From CAYRKT01 sp964425005 (lineage in GTDB: Bacteria; Synergistota; Synergistia; CAYRKT01), in NCBI GenBank assembly GCA_964425005.1, contig CAYRKT010000049.1, positions 1-11,900 on the forward strand: a DNA stretch of 11,900 nucleotides, in the 5' to 3' direction. Made by a program: the position numbers and the translations under genes. Of this stretch, positions 5,855-11,900 are shown in pieces (within the stretch, counting starts at the first letter, position 1; each line of letters opens with the position of its first letter). The notes beneath the pieces were generated by a model that saw only the letters and a list, made by a program, of their open reading frames with translations, was not told where the DNA came from and searched no databases.

Positions 5855-7777
5855 CTATCTGGGCTGCCTGAGTATCCGCTTGTCCCCCACCCTCTTGGTG
5901 AACCCCAGGGAGTCCAGGTGCTCTAAAAGGGGTATTATGTGCTTCCTGGATATGCCCAGGACGTCCCTCACCACGGCGGGGGTTATCTCCCCCCTCTCGC
6001 CGAAGGCCCTGCTCAACCTCGCCTTGGCCTCCTCCAGGGTGGAGGTCAGGTAGACGAAGTGGCCCACCCAGGCGACCTCCCCGGACTCAGCCATCACGTC
6101 GAGCGCCCTGTTCAGCAGTTGCGCTTCCAGGGAGAGCTCCGAGGCGATCTCCTCCCTGGTCGGCGCGGCAAAGCCCCTGGCGGCGAGGTGGCCCCTCACC
6201 AGATCGACGGCCCTAGAGAGGTCCTCCCCCAAGCTGGACCTGAAGCCCGGCAACGCCACCTTGCCGCCGAGGACCTCCACGAAGCCCCTCTCCCAGAGCA
6301 GCTGAACTATGGCTCTGCCGTAGCCCTTGAGCCCAGCGGGAGATGCCCTGGAGATCAGCTCCTCCTGGGGCATGCCCTGCTTGTGCGGGTTCTCCCGGTG
6401 AAACTGGGCCAAAGCCTCCCTCGCCCTGCCCCCCATCTCCTCGACGAAGGCCCTGGAGAGCAGAAGTTCCCCCTCCAGCACGGCGCCGCCGTGGGCCAGG
6501 ACGGCCTCCTTGAGCCTTAAGCCGCCCTCCCCCAGCAAAGACCAGGCCTGAGCCCTCCTCACCAGCCCGGGGAGGTCGGCCCAGCCCATCAGATCCAGAA
6601 GCCTGACGGCCCTCTCCTCCGGAGAGGAGGCCTCGAGGTAGAGCTTGAGGAAGGAGGAGTAGTGAGCCCTCCTCCTCCCCTTAGCCCTCTCCGGGTAGGC
6701 GTATATCACCTCGCCCCCTCCCAAGGTGACGCTGGGAGAGTAGCTCCTCAGTATGAACCTGCTTCCTCCCTCCACCACCACCGGCTCCTCGCACGCTATC
6801 TGGCAAAGGGCCCTCTCACCCCCCGAGACCTCCTCCGACTCCAGCAGGTAGACCCTGCAGAGGATCTCGGCGGTGCCCACGTGCAGCCTGAGCCTCTCGA
6901 AGTGCCTCACCCTCAGCCCTTCCGGCTGTCTGAGCACCGAGAGCCTGGCGTCGAAGAGGGAGGTGGGCTCGTAGAAGCCCTCGTCCGCCAGCCAGGTGCC
7001 CCGTCCCACCTCGTCCAGGGACAAGTCCGATAGGTTCAAAGCCACCCTCTGCCCGGCCATGGCCAACTCCACTCGCTCGCCGTGGACGTTCAGGTTCCTC
7101 ACCCTCGTCGACTTGCCCTGCGGCAGGACCGAAAGCCTCTGCCCCACCCTGACCTGTCCCCTGTAGGCCGTGCCAGTGGCTATCACCCCGAAGCCCTGCT
7201 TGAGGAAGGCCCTGTCGACGGCCAGGAGGAAAGGGCCCTCCGCCTCCTTGGGCCTGACCCTCCCTATCCTCTCGTCCATGAGGCGAAGGAGCTCTTCGAG
7301 GCCTTCGCCGGTGGCCGAGGAGACCTCCACCACCGGGGCCCCCTCCAGGAAGGTACCCCTCACCAGGGCCTCTATCTCCTCCCTCAATAGGGCCCTCAGG
7401 TCCTCATCGGGGCAAAGATCCACCTTGGTCACCACCACGAGCCCGTCCTTGACGCCCAGGAGGTCCAGTATCCCCAAATGCTCCACCGTCTGGGGCATCA
7501 CCCCCTCGTCGGCGGCGACGACCAGCAGCACGAAGTCCACCCCCACGGCGCCGGCGACCATGTTCTTGACGAAGCGCTCGTGCCCAGGGACGTCTATCAC
7601 CCCCACCAGGGCCCCGCTCGGGAGCCTCAAGGGGGCGAACCCCAGGTCTATGGTTATGCCCCTCTCCTTCTCCTCGGGAAGCCTGTCGCAGTCCACCCCG
7701 GTGAGGGCTTTTATCAGGGACGTCTTGCCGTGATCTATGTGGCCTGCGGTCCCCACTATCACCCTGCGGAAAGACAC
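5855..7777 (-). CDS. selB: Selenocysteine-specific elongation factor SelB
   Basis: This 640-residue EF-Tu-like GTPase carries selenocysteyl-tRNA to the ribosome at UGA codons marked by a SECIS hairpin. GTPase motifs are G1 GHIDHGKT (12-19), the switch region GITIDLGFA (about 40-48), G3 DVPGHERF (62-69), G4 TKVD (117-120) and G5 SSAT (153-156). Beta-barrel domains follow to about residue 350. The C-terminal part to residue 640 is consistent with the four winged-helix domains that bind the SECIS mRNA, ending in ITPAVVRDVLGISRKHIIPLL. The length matches the family (E. coli 614). The GTG start is chosen because MSFRRVIVGTAGH is the family N-terminus and GGGAGGGG (plus-strand 7788-7795) precedes it by 10 bases. 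It overlaps the end of selA by 19 bases, so the two are co-translated. It is the last gene of the minus-strand operon. Confidence 0.96.
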   Translation of the reverse strand: MSFRRVIVGTAGHIDHGKTSLIKALTGVDCDRLPEEKERGITIDLGFAPLRLPSGALVGVIDVPGHERFVKNMVAGAVGVDFVLLVVAADEGVMPQTVEHLGILDLLGVKDGLVVVTKVDLCPDEDLRALLREEIEALVRGTFLEGAPVVEVSSATGEGLEELLRLMDERIGRVRPKEAEGPFLLAVDRAFLKQGFGVIATGTAYRGQVRVGQRLSVLPQGKSTRVRNLNVHGERVELAMAGQRVALNLSDLSLDEVGRGTWLADEGFYEPTSLFDARLSVLRQPEGLRVRHFERLRLHVGTAEILCRVYLLESEEVSGGERALCQIACEEPVVVEGGSRFILRSYSPSVTLGGGEVIYAYPERAKGRRRAHYSSFLKLYLEASSPEERAVRLLDLMGWADLPGLVRRAQAWSLLGEGGLRLKEAVLAHGGAVLEGELLLSRAFVEEMGGRAREALAQFHRENPHKQGMPQEELISRASPAGLKGYGRAIVQLLWERGFVEVLGGKVALPGFRSSLGEDLSRAVDLVRGHLAARGFAAPTREEIASELSLEAQLLNRALDVMAESGEVAWVGHFVYLTSTLEEAKARLSRAFGERGEITPAVVRDVLGISRKHIIPLLEHLDSLGFTKRVGDKRILRQPR

Positions 7778-9156
7778 TCCCTGATCACCCCTCCCAGGAG
7801 ATCCAGCTCCTCGTCCGACACCGTCCTCATGTGGAGCACCACCCTATCGCCCTCCAACACGCCGATCACGGGGACCTTACCCTCGACCCTGAGCCTCCTG
7901 GAGACCTCCTCGGCGGAGAGGGATGGTGAGCTCAAGGCCACCCCGACGTCGGGCAGCCTGGAGAGCGGGAAGGCACCGCCCCCTGTGGTGGCGAAGCAGT
8001 CGATCAGCTCGGCCTTCAACCCCTCCACCCCGGATATCAGGTCCAGAAGCCTGAGGGCCCTGGCCCTCAGGACCTCCACCTCCTCCGACAGCATGCGCAG
8101 GGCTGGTATCTCCCTCCACCTGCCCTGTAGGTACATGGAAAGGGTCGCCTCCGCAGCGGCCAGGGCCATCTTGTCCGGCCTCACGGCCCTCACGAAGGGA
8201 TGCTTCCTCATCGAGTCCACCAGGTCCTTCCTCCCGGCTATGTAGCCCATCTGTGGGCCCCCCAGCATCTTGTCGCCCGAGAAGGTGACCAGGTCCACCC
8301 CCTCCTCCAGGCAATCCCCCACGCGGGGCTCGTCGCGAAGCCCATAGGGGCTCAGGTCCACGAGCAGGCCGCTACCCAGGTCCTCTATCAGGAGGACCCC
8401 CCTGGACCTGGCCAGGGCAGAGAGCTCCCGGCGGGAGACGGAGGAGACGAAGCCCATAACCCTGAAGTTGCTGGTGTGGACCTTCATTATGGCGGCGGTG
8501 TTGGGGCCTATGGCCATCTCGTAGTCGAAGAGGTGGGTCCTGTTGGTGGTCCCCACCTCCACCAGACGGGCGCCCGAGAACCTCATCACGTCCGGTATCC
8601 TGAAGGAGCCCCCTATCTCCACCAGCTCGCCCCTGGAGACCACGACCTCCTTCCCGCAGGCCAGGGCGCTAAGGACCAGGAGCACAGCGGCGGCGTTGTT
8701 GTTGACCGCCAGCGCCGCCTCGGCCCCCGTAAGGGCGCATATCAGGTCCTCTATGTGGTCGTTCCTGTGCCCCCTATCCCCCCTCACCAGGTCGTACTCC
8801 AGGTTACAGTATCCGCAGGATACCTCCTCCACCGCCTCGACTGCTTGCCTCGCCAGGGGGGCTCTCCCCAGGTTGGTGTGGAGGACTACGCCGGTCGCGT
8901 TTATCACCTTTCTGCTCCTCCGAAGCACGAGCTCGCGAAGCCTGCTTAAGGCCTCCGCGATCACCTCGTCCGCGCAGGTCTCCGCCGACATCCCCTCGAG
9001 GATCTCCCTCCTCTTCCGGTCCAGGACCTCCTCCAGGGTCCGCTTGAGCAGATCCCTCCCCAGGAGGTGTTCGAACTCGAAGATCCTCTCGGCGGAGAGG
9101 AGCAGGTCCATCTTCGGTATGGAGCGCAAACCCAAACCACCACGATCGCCGCTCAA
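7759..9156 (-). CDS. selA: L-seryl-tRNA(Sec) selenium transferase SelA
   Basis: This 465-residue PLP enzyme converts seryl-tRNA(Sec) to selenocysteyl-tRNA(Sec) using selenophosphate; E. coli SelA has 463 residues. Landmarks are the N-terminal domain with SRKVINATGVVLHTNLGRAPL, then NLEYDLVRGDRGHR, the cofactor-binding NNNAAAVLLVL, SRGELVEIGGSFRIPDVM, EVGTTNRTH, VHTSNFRVMGF and LIEDLGSG. The PLP lysine is Lys296 in TFSGDKMLGGPQMGYIAG. The TTG start is chosen over an internal ATG (plus 9109-9111). It has GGAGGT 8 bases upstream, and the extra residues LRSIPKMDLLL match the family N-terminus. The TTG overlaps the mutS2 stop (TTGA). It requires selenophosphate from SelD, which is not in the window. 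Confidence 0.97.
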   Translation of the reverse strand: MSGDRGGLGLRSIPKMDLLLSAERIFEFEHLLGRDLLKRTLEEVLDRKRREILEGMSAETCADEVIAEALSRLRELVLRRSRKVINATGVVLHTNLGRAPLARQAVEAVEEVSCGYCNLEYDLVRGDRGHRNDHIEDLICALTGAEAALAVNNNAAAVLLVLSALACGKEVVVSRGELVEIGGSFRIPDVMRFSGARLVEVGTTNRTHLFDYEMAIGPNTAAIMKVHTSNFRVMGFVSSVSRRELSALARSRGVLLIEDLGSGLLVDLSPYGLRDEPRVGDCLEEGVDLVTFSGDKMLGGPQMGYIAGRKDLVDSMRKHPFVRAVRPDKMALAAAEATLSMYLQGRWREIPALRMLSEEVEVLRARALRLLDLISGVEGLKAELIDCFATTGGGAFPLSRLPDVGVALSSPSLSAEEVSRRLRVEGKVPVIGVLEGDRVVLHMRTVSDEELDLLGGVIRECLSAG

Positions 9157-11501
9157 GCCGCACTACCTCCAGACCTCACGAACTTCACCACCGTCACTCC
9201 CTCTCCCCCCTCAGCGGGGGAGGCCAGCTCGAAAGAGGCCACATAGGGGACCTCCTTGAGCATCCTGTGGATCTCCCTCCGAAGTATCCCCTCTCCCCTG
9301 CCGTGCACTATCGAGACCCAGGGGTAGCCGAACCTGTAGGCCCTGTCCAGGTAGTCCATAACCTCAGGGAGAGCCTCCTCCACCGTCTTCCCCCTGACGC
9401 TTATGGACGAAGGTACCTCCTTCGGCTTGGGAAGGCGAAAGCCGATCCCCCTCGGTTCCTCCTCCCTGGGCTCCTCCTTGACCAGGCTCGTGAGGGGCAC
9501 CTCCAGGGTGGCACCTCCCACCTCCACCCGCGCCACGCCCTTTTTAACCCCCAGCAGCCTCCCCCTGAGCCCAGACCCCTCAACCCGAACCGGATCCCCC
9601 GGCGAGGGCGTGAGACCTTTGGCGCCGGCGCCCTCGCCCCTCAAGGAGGCGAGCCTGGCCAAGCTGACCTCCATGGCCTCCTTGCCCCTCTGGTAGGCCC
9701 TGTCGGCCTCCGCCCTGGCATGCCCCTGGATGGAGGAGAGCATGGCCCTGGCCTGCTCCTGCACCTCCCTGAGGACCTTGAAGGCCTCCTCCTCGGTCCT
9801 CCTCAGAAGGGCGAGCCTCTTGGACTCAGCCTCGGCCATCTCCTTGCGGAGCCTGATCGCCATCTCCTCCGCCTCGGCCCTCCTCCTCTCGGCCTCCTGG
9901 AGGGCCCTCTCCAAAGCCTCCCTCTTGGCGTGGAGCTCAGCCACTACCTCCTCCAGATCCCTGCGGGAGGTCCCAAGCCGGGATCTCGCCTCCTCCACCA
10001 CGGACCTGGGCATGCCCAGAAGGAGCGCCACGTCCAGGGCGTTGCTCCTGCCGGGTATACCCATCGCTATCCTGTAGGTGGGGGAGAGGGTCTTCAGGTC
10101 GAACTCCACCGAGGCGCTCTCCACACCCTCCTGGGAGAGGGAGTAGATCTTTATGAGCTCGTGGTGAGTGGTGGCCACCACCAGCGCGCCGCGCCTTCGA
10201 AACTCCTCCAGTATGGCCACGCCCAGGGCAGCTCCCTCCTGGGGATCGGTGCCAGCTCCCAGCTCGTCCAGGAGCACCAGGGAGCTGGAGGTGGCCCTCT
10301 CCAGCATCCTTATTATCTTGGAGACGTGGGAGCTGAAGGTGGAGAGGTTCTGCTGTATGCTCTGCTCGTCCCCCACGTCTATGAAGACTTCGTCGAAGAC
10401 GCCTATGCTGCTGTCGGAGGAGGCCGGCAGGGGAAGCCCACACCAGGCCATGGTCACAGCGACGCCCACGCTCTTCAAAGCCACCGTCTTGCCGCCCGTG
10501 TTGGGGCCAGTTATCACCAGTATCCTGAATCCCTCTCCGCAGCACACGTCTATGGGGACAGCCCTCTCCCCCAGGAGAGGATGCCTGAAGCGCCTCAGGC
10601 TGAAGGCGCTCCTGGAGGAGAGGGCCGGAAGCCTGGCCCCCTCCGCCTCGGAGTATCGGTATACGGCGTAGAGCCCGTCCACCGTGGAGAGGAAGTCCTC
10701 CGCGTAGATCAGCTCCCCCTCCATCCCCAGGAGCATCTGGGTCAGGCCCCTGAGGATCTTCAGCTCCTCCTCGCCTATCTCGGCGAGGACCTTGGAGAGC
10801 TCGTTGTTCATGGAGACTACCCTGGTGGGCTCCATGTAGGCGGTGGCGCCGGAGCTAGACCACTCCTGGAGCATCCCCGGGAACTTGTTGACGTAGATAC
10901 CCTTGACGGGGACGACGAACCTGCCGTTCCTCAGGAGGAAACTCCTCTCCTGGAGCATCCTGCTGTGCTCTGGGTCCGACACGAAGGAGTTAAGGTACGC
11001 CTTTATCCTATCCCTCAACGAGCGCTCCAGGCGCCTGAGCTCCGAGAGCCTCGGGGAAGCCCAATCGTAGAGGGATCCGTGCTCGTCCAGGACGGATAGT
11101 TCCCTCAGAGGCGCCTCGAAGTCCTTCACCCTGGAGGCCACCGACCAGAGGCGCGGCACCAGCGACCTGTTCTCCCTCAGGTAGGACTTGACCCTCTGGG
11201 ACAGCTCCATCGTCCTCCTGAAGGCCAGGATCTCCTCGCCCCTGAGGTAGCCCGTGACCTTGGCGTCCTCCAGCAAGCCCCTCACCGAAACCACGTCGGA
11301 CCAGGGCACGTCGCCCACGGAGTCACAGAGGAGTAAGAGGTCCTCGAACAGGGCCCTCCTCCTCTCGAGCTCCCTCGAGTCCTCGCAGGGCCTCAAGCCC
11401 TCCACGAAGCCCCTGCCCAGCTCTGACCTGGCCCGAGACGAGATGCGGCTAAGTATCAGGTCCATCTCCAGCGCCCGCCAGGAGTCCTCGCCCACCCTCA
11501 T
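9153..11501 (-). CDS. mutS2: MutS2 family ATPase/Smr-domain protein
   Basis: This 782-residue MutS2 protein is a DNA- and ribosome-associated ATPase implicated in suppressing recombination or rescuing collided ribosomes. Numbered from ATG 11501, the order is: N-terminal helical core (to about 310), Walker A TGPNTGGKT (331-339), Walker B LVLLDELGAGTDPQEG (408-423), TTHH, a long charged coiled coil (about 505-600), a KOW-like segment (about 633-678) and a C-terminal Smr domain (about 699-779) with HGRGEGILR at 733-741. The Smr LDLR motif reads ISVR. ATG 11501 forms ATGA with the cvpA stop and gives MRVGEDSWRALEMDLIL, matching family N-termini. GTG 11522 would add seven residues and remains possible. 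It overlaps selA by four bases. Adjacency to cvpA is seen in other bacteria too, for example Bacillus. Confidence 0.95.
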   Translation of the reverse strand: MRVGEDSWRALEMDLILSRISSRARSELGRGFVEGLRPCEDSRELERRRALFEDLLLLCDSVGDVPWSDVVSVRGLLEDAKVTGYLRGEEILAFRRTMELSQRVKSYLRENRSLVPRLWSVASRVKDFEAPLRELSVLDEHGSLYDWASPRLSELRRLERSLRDRIKAYLNSFVSDPEHSRMLQERSFLLRNGRFVVPVKGIYVNKFPGMLQEWSSSGATAYMEPTRVVSMNNELSKVLAEIGEEELKILRGLTQMLLGMEGELIYAEDFLSTVDGLYAVYRYSEAEGARLPALSSRSAFSLRRFRHPLLGERAVPIDVCCGEGFRILVITGPNTGGKTVALKSVGVAVTMAWCGLPLPASSDSSIGVFDEVFIDVGDEQSIQQNLSTFSSHVSKIIRMLERATSSSLVLLDELGAGTDPQEGAALGVAILEEFRRRGALVVATTHHELIKIYSLSQEGVESASVEFDLKTLSPTYRIAMGIPGRSNALDVALLLGMPRSVVEEARSRLGTSRRDLEEVVAELHAKREALERALQEAERRRAEAEEMAIRLRKEMAEAESKRLALLRRTEEEAFKVLREVQEQARAMLSSIQGHARAEADRAYQRGKEAMEVSLARLASLRGEGAGAKGLTPSPGDPVRVEGSGLRGRLLGVKKGVARVEVGGATLEVPLTSLVKEEPREEEPRGIGFRLPKPKEVPSSISVRGKTVEEALPEVMDYLDRAYRFGYPWVSIVHGRGEGILRREIHRMLKEVPYVASFELASPAEGGEGVTVVKFVRSGGSAA
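9165..9170 (-). promoter_or_regulatory. Ribosome binding site GGAGGT that decides the selA TTG start
   Basis: Read on the minus strand, GGAGGT ends 8 bases before TTG at 9156-9154, inside the 3' end of mutS2. The alternative ATG 45 bases further in has no such site. Start and upstream stop share bases as TTGA, which suggests translational coupling of selA to mutS2. Confidence 0.65.
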
Positions 11502-11900
11502 CTTCCCCCACCGCCGGGCCACATGGATCCCCCAGAGAGCGCCCCAGATACGAAGAGCCAGAGGATGCGGACCAGGGACATGATAGCAGAGCCCTTCACC
11601 ATGGGCACCTCCACCACGAAGGCGAAGCGCTCCACCAGGAACCCATAGAGGATGCTCAAGACCAGCAACACCTTCAGACAGCCGAGCAGAAAACCGCCTA
11701 TCCTGTCCACGAAGGAGAGCTCAGCCATGGAGATGATCCCCCTCAGGAACTTGCCCAGAAAGCCCACCAGCGCGGAGAAGGCGAAGAACAGGACTACGAA
11801 GGCCGCGAAGGAGGCCAGCGTGGGCGAGACGTCGAAGTACCTGAGGATCAAGCCGGCGAGGGGCTGGTAGTACTTGGCCCCCACCACCACGCCCCCCACC
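11498..11900 (-). CDS. cvpA: CvpA family membrane protein, N-terminus outside the window
   Basis: About 133 C-terminal residues are present; the GTG at the window edge is not the real start, because CvpA proteins begin with a membrane helix before the segment seen here. Hydrophobic stretches are FAAFVVLFFAFSALVGFL, GGFLLGCLKVLLVLSILYGF and SLVRILWLFVSGAL. The cytoplasmic-loop signature FVDRIGGFLLGCLKVLL is the best CvpA marker (family consensus lDRxxGxxxGxxkg). CvpA is an inner-membrane protein linked in E. coli to colicin V production and envelope stress resistance; its molecular role is unclear. The C-terminus is a short Gly-rich tail. The stop overlaps the mutS2 ATG (ATGA), placing it as an upstream gene of the minus-strand operon. 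Confidence 0.75.
   Translation of the reverse strand, partial: VGGVVVGAKYYQPLAGLILRYFDVSPTLASFAAFVVLFFAFSALVGFLGKFLRGIISMAELSFVDRIGGFLLGCLKVLLVLSILYGFLVERFAFVVEVPMVKGSAIMSLVRILWLFVSGALSGGSMWPGGGGR

Noticed and set aside
7170..8949. Long plus-strand open frames opposite selA and selB
   Set aside because: Low-complexity Ser/Thr/Arg or Gly/His/Pro composition, no family signature, and the opposite strand encodes convincing SelA and SelB.
9267..11099. A 610-codon open frame on the plus strand opposite mutS2
   Set aside because: It is rich in Gly, Pro, Leu, His and Arg with no recognisable motif, and lies opposite a gene with clear Walker and Smr motifs. High GC content keeps antisense frames open.

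Overview
The window is GC-rich, densely coding bacterial chromosome. It uses AGG for arginine and ATA for isoleucine heavily, uses TTG and GTG starts freely, and shows strong GGAGG-type ribosome binding sites. No mobile element, rRNA, tRNA or CRISPR is visible. The mix of an alpha-aminoadipate-type (LysW-dependent) lysine gene, selenocysteine machinery and a cvpA-mutS2 block suggests an anaerobic, possibly thermophilic bacterium. A member of the Synergistota such as a Thermanaerovibrio relative is my best guess, but this is inference from composition and gene content and is not proven here.

The left half (1-5806, plus strand) is one tight, overlapping operon. It runs: the 3' end of a lysK-like M20 peptidase gene; a small HD-domain phosphohydrolase; a first LeuC/LeuD-like hydro-lyase pair; a second, canonical homoaconitase/isopropylmalate-isomerase-like pair; and a beta-decarboxylating dehydrogenase of the homoisocitrate/isopropylmalate/isocitrate family. 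A hydro-lyase followed by such a dehydrogenase is the chain-elongation step homocitrate -> homoaconitate -> homoisocitrate -> 2-oxoadipate, and LysK releases lysine from the carrier protein LysW at the end of the same pathway. Lysine synthesis by the aminoadipate route is therefore the best reading, perhaps with leucine or 2-oxoglutarate synthesis sharing the dehydrogenase.

The most interesting part is that two hydro-lyase pairs lie in tandem and the first is very unusual. Its large subunit keeps all three iron-sulfur cysteines but has lost several catalytic residues of the aconitase superfamily, including two of three active-site histidines. Its small subunit has an atypical substrate loop. 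The dehydrogenase is also odd: it carries Val where Thermus homoisocitrate dehydrogenase has the substrate-selecting Arg85, and Lys where NAD-dependent relatives have the coenzyme-selecting Asp.

The right half (5855-11900, minus strand) is a second compact operon, read right to left: cvpA (5' end outside the window), mutS2, selA, selB, again with overlapping genes. SelA and SelB charge and deliver selenocysteine, so the organism should make selenoproteins, but neither selC (tRNA-Sec) nor selD is in the window. The two operons converge on a 48-base gap at 5807-5854 that holds a GC-rich hairpin without a T-run. No gene-free stretch longer than 300 bases exists.
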